Source: Gloeomargarita sp. SKYG116
Lineage (GTDB): Bacteria > Cyanobacteriota > Cyanobacteriia > Gloeomargaritales > Gloeomargaritaceae
Reading direction: 5' to 3'
NCBI GenBank assembly: GCA_025056115.1
Contig: JANWVM010000001.1
Coordinates: forward strand, 81,724-131,301
DNA: 49,578 nucleotides
The position numbers and the translations under genes are program-made. Shown here one piece after another: positions 43,181 through 49,578 of this stretch. The stretch's first letter is position 1. Each line of letters starts with the position of its first letter. Below the pieces are notes generated by a model. It did not search any database and was not told the DNA's origin. It saw only the letters and a program-made list of their open reading frames with translations.

Positions 43181-43820
43181 CGGTGGAGTTGGGTGTAGGT
43201 GCTGGTTGGGCTGGCTCTAACGCAATATCCCGCAACTCAATGAAGGGAATGGTTTGCCCCACTTCTGTCAGGCCCACCCGCACCTTTCCCAGCCGGATAG
43301 GCACTTTCACCCGCACGGCTGTGGCTTGGTTGCCCGGCGCCAGTTGAACGGGTAACCCTTCGACTTCAACGTCCAGGATTTCGCCTCGGTCATTGCGCAC
43401 GATGAATTGTCGCTGGAGTTGCACCGCCTCTGCTCGTTCATTTTGTATGCGCAATAGCAGTACAGCTTGGTCACCTTCTTGGTCTATTCGTTCGAGGGCC
43501 ATGTAAACTCCTCCCTCTTGCAACGCCAGCAGCGGCAGACGCAAGTTAGGGTCGCTCGGAGCAGGAGTCGGTGTGTTGGGACGAAAATGACTGACGCCCA
43601 TCAGCGCTTGCACTTGTCGGATAATCGCGTCCTCTGCCAGCAATGTGAAAGGCTTGGGGTCGTCATCAGGCGTCACCGGATTCAACGCGGGTTGTCTTAC
43701 TTTACTCAACGCTTCCTGTCCCAGTCGATAACCAAACCAGGTCGCTACTCCCCCTGCCACCAGCGCCAACACTGTAAACCCTAGGGTGACGACCCCTATC
43801 CATCGCTTGGCTTGCCCCAT
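43173..43820 (-). CDS. Hypothetical membrane-anchored protein
   Basis: A 215-aa protein with an N-terminal transmembrane anchor (VVTLGFTVLALVAGGVATWFGY). A Pro/Asp-rich linker is followed by a beta-rich domain (about 95-205): PLLALQEGGVYMALERI, AVQLQRQFIVRNDRG and TAVRVKVPIRLGKVRVGL. The domain looks like a periplasmic or lumenal beta-sandwich, and the C-terminus is Pro-rich. I do not recognise the family. The start (ATG 43820) is just upstream of tRNA(CAU), which is transcribed in the opposite direction. Confidence 0.6.
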   Translation of the reverse strand: MGQAKRWIGVVTLGFTVLALVAGGVATWFGYRLGQEALSKVRQPALNPVTPDDDPKPFTLLAEDAIIRQVQALMGVSHFRPNTPTPAPSDPNLRLPLLALQEGGVYMALERIDQEGDQAVLLLRIQNERAEAVQLQRQFIVRNDRGEILDVEVEGLPVQLAPGNQATAVRVKVPIRLGKVRVGLTEVGQTIPFIELRDIALEPAQPAPTPNSTVN

Positions 43821-43857
43821 GGGTTTGCTAAAATCGCCTATGCTATTGTATCAGCCC

Positions 43858-43929
43858 GCACGAGTGGCCGACTGGTAGGGCAAGCGACTCATAATCGCCG
43901 GTATGTGGGTTCAAATCCCACCTCGTGCA
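43858..43929 (+). tRNA. trnM-CAU: tRNA with CAU anticodon (elongator Met, or Ile2)
   Basis: A 72-nt gene. Acceptor GCACGAG pairs with CTCGTGC, followed by discriminator A. The D arm contains GGCC…GGC, the anticodon loop is CTCATAA with stem GCGA/TCGC, and the T arm is GTGGG/CCCAC. It lacks the C1×A72 mismatch and triple G-C stem of the initiator. Without sequence comparison I cannot tell elongator tRNA-Met from lysidine-modified tRNA-Ile2. CCA is not encoded. Confidence 0.85.
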
Positions 43930-43936
43930 TCGGTCG

Positions 43937-44380
43937 CTAACCTGGATTGTCTGCCGGGGACTGCTGTTCCGCTTGTTGACGTGCAGCGCAACTCTGCAAG
44001 ACTTTGGTGTCTTTGGTGACTTCCGCCGCCCGGCACAAGTCGGCATTGCCCTGGTCCGGTTTCCCCATCCCGAAGTAGGCAATGGCCCGGTGGCGCAAGA
44101 TCACAGGGTTATCTGGCTTGCCCTCCAATGCCTTGGTCAAATCCCGCACGGCCTCCCGGTATTCCCCCAACTTCAGATAGGCAATGCCCCGTTGTTCGTA
44201 GGCCTCCAGGTAATCGGGGCGCAGGCGAATCACCTCGTTTAGCTTGGTCACCGCCTCTTGGGGACGGCCCTGTTTGAGCGCTAGCGCGCCTTCTTCATAG
44301 ATTTTGTTGACATTCGGGGCGCAACTACTGGTCACCAGCAGCATCGCGATGAACCCTCCCCACATGTGCCATCCCCTCAC
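43937..44380 (-). CDS. TPR lipoprotein
   Basis: A 147-aa secreted lipoprotein: MRGWHMWGGFIAMLLVTSSC is a signal peptide ending in a lipobox with Cys20. Three tetratricopeptide repeats follow (YEEGALALKQGRPQEAV, YEQRGIAYLKLGEYREAV, LRHRAIAYFGMGKPDQG). The GTG start at 44380 has a perfect AGGAGG 5 nt upstream, a stronger SD than any other here. It lies 12 bp downstream of the cup gene, so it may be in that operon. It could be an assembly factor, but this is inference. Confidence 0.8.
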   Translation of the reverse strand: MRGWHMWGGFIAMLLVTSSCAPNVNKIYEEGALALKQGRPQEAVTKLNEVIRLRPDYLEAYEQRGIAYLKLGEYREAVRDLTKALEGKPDNPVILRHRAIAYFGMGKPDQGNADLCRAAEVTKDTKVLQSCAARQQAEQQSPADNPG

Positions 44381-44392
44381 ACGCTCACCTCC

Positions 44393-45502
44393 TCATTGCA
44401 CCGCCAACAACCGCGATTCCGCCAGCCGCTGCAACCAAGATTCCAGATAGCGCTCGTTGGCCGCCCGTTCCCGCGGGTCTGTACTCATCAAGGGATAGGG
44501 CGCTAGCGCTTGCATCGCCGCTGTTGTCACGCAGAACATGGCCTTTTGAAAACTCACACAAATTTTAACCCGCAGGTCGCCCAAGCCCCGGGGTGTTTGC
44601 CGGTAGCGCGCTAGCAGGTAATCCGGTAAATAATGGCGCATATCTTGCATGAGTAAGGTGGGGGGAATGCCCGCGCCGCCAATGGGTAACGGGTCCGCGT
44701 ACAAAGCGCCGTAGTTAAAGTCCGCTTGGTCGGCAGGAATCTGGTACGCCTGGGCGTTGTAGGACACGGTGCCCATGAAGGGAAACGACCGGAAAAACAC
44801 CGCTTCCACGTAGGGCACCGCCGCCGCCGTGAGAAAGTTCAATCCAGCGCTTTCTGGAACCAAGGGATAGGCTTCTCCCCGGATTTTAACCGCATAAGTA
44901 ATCGGCTGGGATGCGGCGTTGACTAACCCCGTGCGAATGTGGTCCACCACATCAGCAATGGATGCAATTTCACCTCGGTCGTAACGGTCAGATAAATCTA
45001 GAAATAGGGGACTCATTACCCGCCAAAACTGCCCTAGTACGCTGGTGTAAACCATTTGTTTGACTTGTTCCGGGAGAAAGGTGGGAAAAAGGGCGTGCAG
45101 GATTCGTAAAAGCCAGTTCCCCTGGATTTTGGCTCGAATAGCGCGCTCAGCGTTTTGGGCAAATTCCGGTGAATCCAAATAGGCATCCAAGGGGGGACTC
45201 CCATGCCACAACATCGCCCGCATGCAGTATTCGGAAAATTCGTAGTTAATCCGGTCGTGGTTCCAGTGGCGCCACAGTTTTTGCCAGGTGATTTCCCCGT
45301 TGAAGTACTTGAAAAAGGGAAAGATCACCAGGAACTGGTCTTGAGCCATGTAAATCAAATTTTCCCAGTAAGACCCCAGCACCACGCCGTAGCTTTTCAA
45401 AATGCCCACAACTTCCACCACATTTTCCGGCGTATCCGGCAACAGCGCCCCGCCCTTGAGCAAGCGTTCTTTGACCGTTTCCAACGGTGTCGCCAGTTTC
45501 AT
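44393..45502 (-). CDS. CO2 hydration protein of the NDH-1 CO2-uptake complex (ChpX/ChpY, CupA/CupB family)
   Basis: A 369-aa protein matching the cyanobacterial ChpXY family, which gives NDH-1MS/MS' complexes their light-driven CO2-to-bicarbonate activity on the cytosolic face of the thylakoid. Visible family segments are YGVVLGSYWENLIYMAQDQFL, FPFFKYFNGEITWQKLWRHW, FFRSFPFMGTVSYNAQAY and DPLPIGGAGIPPTLLMQDMRHYLPDYL. Length is nearer to the shorter CupB/ChpX type than to CupA, but the assignment is not decided. ATG 45502 overlaps the ndhD stop (ATGA). Confidence 0.85.
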   Translation of the reverse strand: MKLATPLETVKERLLKGGALLPDTPENVVEVVGILKSYGVVLGSYWENLIYMAQDQFLVIFPFFKYFNGEITWQKLWRHWNHDRINYEFSEYCMRAMLWHGSPPLDAYLDSPEFAQNAERAIRAKIQGNWLLRILHALFPTFLPEQVKQMVYTSVLGQFWRVMSPLFLDLSDRYDRGEIASIADVVDHIRTGLVNAASQPITYAVKIRGEAYPLVPESAGLNFLTAAAVPYVEAVFFRSFPFMGTVSYNAQAYQIPADQADFNYGALYADPLPIGGAGIPPTLLMQDMRHYLPDYLLARYRQTPRGLGDLRVKICVSFQKAMFCVTTAAMQALAPYPLMSTDPRERAANERYLESWLQRLAESRLLAVQ

Positions 45503-46938
45503 CCCAGCCCCCAATCACTCACTGTCACTTCACTCCAGCGAACCAACCAGCTTGGTTGCAACCCCAACATCACCACGAGTCCGGCCAAGACCACGGCTGG
45601 CAGGCGTTGGCCCCAGGTAACCGGCGGCAGTTCCGCCAAAGCGGGGGTCAATCGCCCGAAAAACGCCCGGTTCACCAGCAGTAGAAAATACACTGACGTC
45701 AGGGCAGTCCCCAGCATCGCCAGCACTGTTGGCACCGGAAACACCGGAAAACTGCCGCGAAACACCATGAACTCGCTAATGAAACCGACCATCCCCGGAA
45801 TGCCACTGCTAGCCATCACCGCCAGGATCATCAAACTGCCCACTACCGGCAAGCCCCGCTCAGGCGTGAGCAACCCCTGCAATTTCGCCAAATCCCGTGT
45901 GCCCGTGACCCGATAGACCACCCCCACCAGGAAAAACAATAGCGCCGCAATCAACCCATGGCTTACCATCTGGGCCACCGCCGCCACCAGGGACAAGGGG
46001 GTTGCCGCCGCTGCTGCCAGCAAGACATAGCCCATGTGCCCAATCGAGCTAAAGGCCACCACCCGTTTCATATCCTGCTGCCCAATCGCCATCAACGAGC
46101 CGTACAAGACGCTCACCACCGCCCAGACCGCCAGCACCGGCGCTAGCACCCGCCACCCCTCTGGCAGCAACTGCACCCCAAACCGCAACAACCCGTACGT
46201 TCCCAGCTTGAGCAAGACGCCCGCCAACAACATGGAAACTTCCGTGGACGCTTCCACATGGGCATCCGGCAACCAGGTATGCAGCGGCACCAATGGAATC
46301 TTGATGCCCAGACCCAGCAGCAATAAAACCAACAGGCCGATTTGCGCCCCTAAACCCAGCTTTTTCGCGGCAATCACTTCGTAATCAAAGGACCCTGCGC
46401 CGCTGAGCACCACCAAACCAAAAAACGCCGCCAACAGGAGCAACCCCGAAATGGCCGTATAGACCAAAAACTTGACCGCTGCGTAGTCCCGCCGTGGCCC
46501 ACCCCAGATGGCAATGAGTAGATACAGGGGCAGCAACTCCAGTTCATAAAACAGGAAAAACAACAGCAAATTTTGGGCCAGGAATGCGCCCGCTACCGCC
46601 GCACCCGCCAGCAGCACCAAGCTGTAGTACAAACGGGGACGAGACGCCGGATGATGGCTAGCAACGACCAGCGCCACGATGAGACTGTTTAATCCCAGCA
46701 GGGGCAATGACAGGCCATCCACCGCCAAGCGATAGCTCAACCCCAGGTTGTCTAACCAGGGGAGCGATTGCACCATTTGCCAGCCAGCCGTGTGGACATC
46801 AAACTGGGCCAGCAACACCCCCGTCCAGACGGCCACAACAGCAACCGTTGCCAAGGCGACTGAACGCACCCACCGCCCCGGCGCCAGCCACAGCAACAGC
46901 ACCCCCAGCAACGGCCAGCCAATCAAGCCACTTAACAT
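45499..46938 (-). CDS. ndhD: NDH-1 subunit NdhD (D3/D4 CO2-uptake type)
   Basis: A 479-aa proton-pumping membrane subunit of NDH-1 with about 14 transmembrane segments. The Proton_antipo_M core includes YELELLPLYLLIAIWGG with the conserved Glu, ALLLLGLGIKIPLVPLHTWLPDAHVEAST with key Lys/His, and the SSIGHMGYV stretch. It is shorter than respiratory NdhD1 (about 525). It is coupled to a CO2 hydration gene, so it belongs to the NdhD3/NdhD4 class. No ndhF is adjacent. ATG 46938 has no obvious SD. Confidence 0.92.
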   Translation of the reverse strand: MLSGLIGWPLLGVLLLWLAPGRWVRSVALATVAVVAVWTGVLLAQFDVHTAGWQMVQSLPWLDNLGLSYRLAVDGLSLPLLGLNSLIVALVVASHHPASRPRLYYSLVLLAGAAVAGAFLAQNLLLFFLFYELELLPLYLLIAIWGGPRRDYAAVKFLVYTAISGLLLLAAFFGLVVLSGAGSFDYEVIAAKKLGLGAQIGLLVLLLLGLGIKIPLVPLHTWLPDAHVEASTEVSMLLAGVLLKLGTYGLLRFGVQLLPEGWRVLAPVLAVWAVVSVLYGSLMAIGQQDMKRVVAFSSIGHMGYVLLAAAAATPLSLVAAVAQMVSHGLIAALLFFLVGVVYRVTGTRDLAKLQGLLTPERGLPVVGSLMILAVMASSGIPGMVGFISEFMVFRGSFPVFPVPTVLAMLGTALTSVYFLLLVNRAFFGRLTPALAELPPVTWGQRLPAVVLAGLVVMLGLQPSWLVRWSEVTVSDWGLG

Positions 46939-46985
46939 GGGATAGGGAAACGCGCCAGCATGAATTCATTCTAGGGAACTTGGTG

Positions 46986-48278
46986 ATGCTGCTTGCCTAT
47001 TTAGACCCAGACCAGCGGGCGTTCTTGACTCGCATTGCCCAGGCCGTCGCTGCCATGGGTGGGCACGTGTACTTGGTAGGGGGCGGGGTACGGGATTTGC
47101 TGCTGGCCCAATCCCAGGGGCAGACCATCACCTTGAGCGACATGGATTTGGTGCTCGATCAGGTGTCTCCGGATGCCATTGGCGAATTGGCGCAACAGAT
47201 GAGTCGCTGGCGTCCTGGCGCCCTGGTGCAACCCCATCCCAAGTTCCACACCTGCGATTTGCTCTGGCCGGATTTGGCCTTGGATTTAGCCCTAGCGCGG
47301 CGAGAGACCTATCCCCATCCAGCGGCCAACCCCCTGGTCACGCCAGCGGACATCCACCAGGATTTACACCGCCGCGACTTTACCATCAATGCCATGGCGC
47401 TGGGTTTACATCCCGCAGGCGTTTTGCTGGACCCATTTGATGGGCAGGGGGATTTGCAGCGCAAGTCTTTGCGGGTGTTGCATGAACGGAGCTTCGCTGA
47501 TGACCCCACTCGGCTATGGCGGGGCGTGCGCTATGGGGTGCGCTACGGGTTGCAATTTGCCCCGGAAACCGTAGCCCAATGGCATGCGACGTTAGCCAGC
47601 GGTGTGTATGAATACTGGCGCCAACAACCAGGACAAGCGCCGGCGTTGCAAACCCGCTTGCGAGCGGAATTGCACTATCTCTGGCAAATGGCGCAGTGGG
47701 TCCAGGCGGGACGGTGGTTAGAAGCGCTAGGCGCCTGGGCCTGCATTCACCCCGAACTGCACTGGACGCCGGCGTTGGAACGCAGTCTGCGCACCGCCAG
47801 TTACGTCCTGCGCCACCATCCCCACCGGCATCGGTGTCTCACCGAATTACTAGTCAGCTACGTCCCACCGGCGGATCGCTATGCTGTGGCGCATTGTCTG
47901 GATTTACCTTTGGCCGCCCAGAAACGCTTGGCCCAACTGGAGCACCTGGAAACTCAGTTGCCGGCATTACCCGCCTTGCCCGTGAGCCAAATTTGCCAGA
48001 CATTAGAGCCTTACGAGCCGGAACTCCTCTGGCTGGCCCTATTTCGGCAGCGGGGAAACATCCGCAACATCCTACGCAACTATTTGCAGTACTGGTCCCA
48101 CGAACACCCGCCCTTAAACGGCAAAGATTTACGGGAGCTAGGGTATCAGCCCGGACCCCAATTTCGTCAGATTCTTTCCCGTTTGCGTTCCGCCTACCTA
48201 GACCGAGAAATTACCGACCGCACGGAAGCCATTGCCTACGTCCAGCGGTACTTCCCTAGGGTTTCACCCGGTCAATGA
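46986..48278 (+). CDS. tRNA nucleotidyltransferase / poly(A) polymerase family (class II)
   Basis: A 430-aa template-independent polymerase. The head motif VYLVGGGVRDLLL is near residues 20-32, and the metal-binding Asp pair is in SDMDLVLD. RRDFTINAMALG and the ADDPTRLWRGVRYGVRYG motif (nucleotide selection) follow. The C-terminal body and tail domains are present. In several cyanobacteria CC- and A-adding activities are split between two enzymes, so the exact activity is open. It fits the three tRNA genes here that lack encoded CCA. ATG 46986 (or GTG 46983) follows AGGGAA. The end overlaps the convergent gene by 23 bp. Confidence 0.9.
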   Translation: MLLAYLDPDQRAFLTRIAQAVAAMGGHVYLVGGGVRDLLLAQSQGQTITLSDMDLVLDQVSPDAIGELAQQMSRWRPGALVQPHPKFHTCDLLWPDLALDLALARRETYPHPAANPLVTPADIHQDLHRRDFTINAMALGLHPAGVLLDPFDGQGDLQRKSLRVLHERSFADDPTRLWRGVRYGVRYGLQFAPETVAQWHATLASGVYEYWRQQPGQAPALQTRLRAELHYLWQMAQWVQAGRWLEALGAWACIHPELHWTPALERSLRTASYVLRHHPHRHRCLTELLVSYVPPADRYAVAHCLDLPLAAQKRLAQLEHLETQLPALPALPVSQICQTLEPYEPELLWLALFRQRGNIRNILRNYLQYWSHEHPPLNGKDLRELGYQPGPQFRQILSRLRSAYLDREITDRTEAIAYVQRYFPRVSPGQ

Positions 48279-49479
48279 CGCGAATTTTGCCATCGGGCGT
48301 CACCTGCCACACATCATAGCTCCCCACCACATCCCCAAATGCGTCAAAATCCACATTGCCGCTGGCGCCCTGGTAATTAATGTCCTGGCCCTGTTTGAGC
48401 AGCGCCAAACCCTGACAGACATCCGTAACCGGTTGACCTGGTGGATTGCCAATCTCGCGAATCTTGGGCGCAATATCCACCCCGCGATTGCTCTGGGCCG
48501 CCTGCGCCGCTAAGATAATCACCGCCGCCGCATCCCAGGTTTGGGCTGTAAAAGGGGGCAAGGCCGTACCCCGTTTCTCGCGCCAGAGTTTCTCCAAGGC
48601 CGCCAGTGCTGGTCCATCCGCCCCCGGCACCGTGCCAATCGCTCCCGCAATAATGAATTGCCCCTGGGGATTTTTGCCCACACTGGTGACGAACTGCTCC
48701 GACTGCACCGCATCCGTCAGTAACAATTGCACCCCTGGCAACAGCCCTTGCTCATAGGCCGATTTCAACAACAGCGCTCCCGTTTCCGCATAGACCGCTG
48801 CCATCACCGCCTGGGGTTTGTTAGCGAAGGCGCTGCGGGCTTCACTTTCCAAGGTCGTGGCATTGGGGTCGTAGCGGGTGGGACGATTAACAATCTGGCC
48901 GCCTTTTTGGGTGAAGGCTCGGGTAAACTCCCGTTCAAACCCCAGGCCATAGCTGTTGTTAATCACCACCGTACTGACACGCCGGAGTCCCCGTTTCAAG
49001 GCCAAGGCCGCCAATGCAGCACCCTGGTAGGTATCCGGCGGAGCTGTGCGGTACCAAAAGCCCTTGTATTCGCCTTTCTTGGCCCGTTCGGTGAACTCGG
49101 GACTGGTGCTCCCCGGCGACACCAGCGGCACCTGGTTACGCACCGCCACATCCAACGCCGCCTGGGACACGCTGCTGGCAAAAGAACCCACCACACCCCC
49201 CACCTGGTTGACTTCCGCCAGTTTGGTCATCGCGGCGGCCCCTGCGGTTGGTTGCGTCTGGTCGTCTTCTTGGAAGACCTGCACCGGCTGGCCGTTGACC
49301 CCCCCGCAGGCGTTCACCTGTTCCACCAGCAGATTCACCGCCGGAATCATCTCTTGTCCCAAGGGCGCCAAATCCCCGGTTGCCGGCAACAGGACGCCCA
49401 ATTTCAACCCTTGGGGCGCTGGTTGACAACCCGCCAACAACCCCGTCAATGCCAGTCCTGGAATCACCCACCGTTTCAT
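48256..49479 (-). CDS. Branched-chain-amino-acid-type ABC substrate-binding lipoprotein
   Basis: A 407-aa periplasmic binding protein (peripla_BP_6 type). The signal ends in a lipobox: VIPGLALTGLLAGC, Cys18. LGVLLPATGDLAPLGQEM, VNACGGVNGQPVQVFQEDDQT, VGGVVGSFASSVSQAAL and QVPLVSPGSTSP are the typical LivJ/NatB-like ligand pocket segments. The C-terminal half carries DYQG-like SGNVDFDAFGDV. Cyanobacterial relatives take up neutral amino acids (NatB-like) or urea; the ligand cannot be read. No permease or ATPase genes are adjacent in this window. Confidence 0.9.
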   Translation of the reverse strand: MKRWVIPGLALTGLLAGCQPAPQGLKLGVLLPATGDLAPLGQEMIPAVNLLVEQVNACGGVNGQPVQVFQEDDQTQPTAGAAAMTKLAEVNQVGGVVGSFASSVSQAALDVAVRNQVPLVSPGSTSPEFTERAKKGEYKGFWYRTAPPDTYQGAALAALALKRGLRRVSTVVINNSYGLGFEREFTRAFTQKGGQIVNRPTRYDPNATTLESEARSAFANKPQAVMAAVYAETGALLLKSAYEQGLLPGVQLLLTDAVQSEQFVTSVGKNPQGQFIIAGAIGTVPGADGPALAALEKLWREKRGTALPPFTAQTWDAAAVIILAAQAAQSNRGVDIAPKIREIGNPPGQPVTDVCQGLALLKQGQDINYQGASGNVDFDAFGDVVGSYDVWQVTPDGKIRVIDRVKP

Positions 49480-49523
49480 GAACTCCCCACCCCTGCGATG
49501 GCCTGTTGCACTGAAATTCTAGT

Positions 49524-49578
49524 TTAAGGGTCAATGCGATGGTCCACAAAATAGGTAATCCGGCGGAACTGGGACAAC
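49524..49578 (-). CDS. C-terminal tail of an unidentified gene (5' part off window)
   Basis: A minus-strand frame enters from the right edge and ends at TAA (49524-49526), reading LSQFRRITYFVDHRIDP. It ends 45 bp upstream of the binding-protein ATG on the same strand and has a plausible protein-like tail. It is too short to assign a family, and another frame cannot be excluded. Confidence 0.35.
   Translation of the reverse strand, partial: LSQFRRITYFVDHRIDP

Noticed and set aside
43843-44082. Minus-strand 79-aa frame containing RWDLNPHTGDYESLALPVG
   Set aside because: It is the antisense of tRNA(CAU) and an overlap of the TPR lipoprotein gene; not a protein.
48727-49527. Plus-strand 266-aa frame
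   Set aside because: It is antisense to the binding-protein gene, with a His/Arg/Gln-rich random composition.

Overview
This 49.6-kb window is a stretch of cyanobacterial chromosome. Lineage markers are a tRNA-Leu(UAA) gene interrupted by a group I intron, the PipX-PipY nitrogen-signalling pair, SepF next to ProC, a CURT1/CAAD thylakoid-curvature protein, Ycf36- and Ycf41-family proteins, and an NdhD plus CO2-hydration-protein pair of the NDH-1 CO2-uptake type. CurT and the NDH-1 genes imply an organism with thylakoids. GC is moderately high (mid-50s by eye). I saw no GCGATCGC (HIP1) palindromes while reading. None of the three tRNA genes encodes its CCA end, and a CCA-adding-type enzyme is present. 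I cannot name the genus with confidence.

Layout, left to right. (1) 1-6.6 kb: a partial metal-sensor-like MerR gene, divergent from a 1126-aa tubulin-like protein; then an NAD-dependent sugar epimerase, a Ycf41-type SSB, RdgB and a UPF0104 membrane protein whose end runs into the intron-bearing trnL gene. (2) 6.6-14.5 kb: trnL, purN and a small membrane protein on the minus strand; a B12-binding radical-SAM/DUF2344 fusion coupled to mnmE, then mutS, on the plus strand. (3) 14.4-19.9 kb: SpoIID, agmatine deiminase, pentapeptide-repeat protein with a coupled unknown partner, and a coiled-coil protein overlapping coaD. (4) 19.9-25.9 kb, minus strand: a remnant of B12-dependent ribonucleotide reductase (nrdJ), a four-helix membrane protein, uvrA, apt and a Dpp/Opp-type permease. 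(5) 26.0-33.2 kb: pipX-pipY, a structured intergenic region, sepF-proC, TPR protein, ycf36, asparaginase, initiator tRNA, universal-stress protein and an Rpn/DUF2887-type nuclease. (6) 33.2-37.8 kb: aldo/keto reductase, then a cobalamin riboswitch commanding metE and three tightly packed uncharacterised ORFs. (7) 37.7-43.9 kb: MacB-like ABC exporter, ftsZ, prs, curT and two unknown proteins. (8) 43.9-49.6 kb: tRNA(CAU), TPR lipoprotein, cup/chp and ndhD without an adjacent ndhF, tRNA nucleotidyltransferase, an amino-acid-type binding lipoprotein and the tail of one more gene.

Themes. Cell division and cytoskeleton: FtsZ, SepF and a second, very large tubulin-superfamily protein. B12 economy: riboswitch-controlled metE, a dead B12-dependent nrdJ, and a B12-binding radical-SAM protein. 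Nucleotide supply and genome or nucleotide-pool maintenance: prs, apt, purN, rdgB, mutS, uvrA. Genes are packed tightly, with many 4-nt stop/start overlaps and several tail-to-tail overlaps of 8-36 bp. I saw no insertion sequences, prophage or CRISPR array. The best candidates for undescribed biology are the metE-linked small-gene operon under the B12 riboswitch, the tubulin-like protein with its duplicated C-terminal module, the ndhD-cup pair lacking ndhF, and the hairpin-rich region between pipY and sepF.
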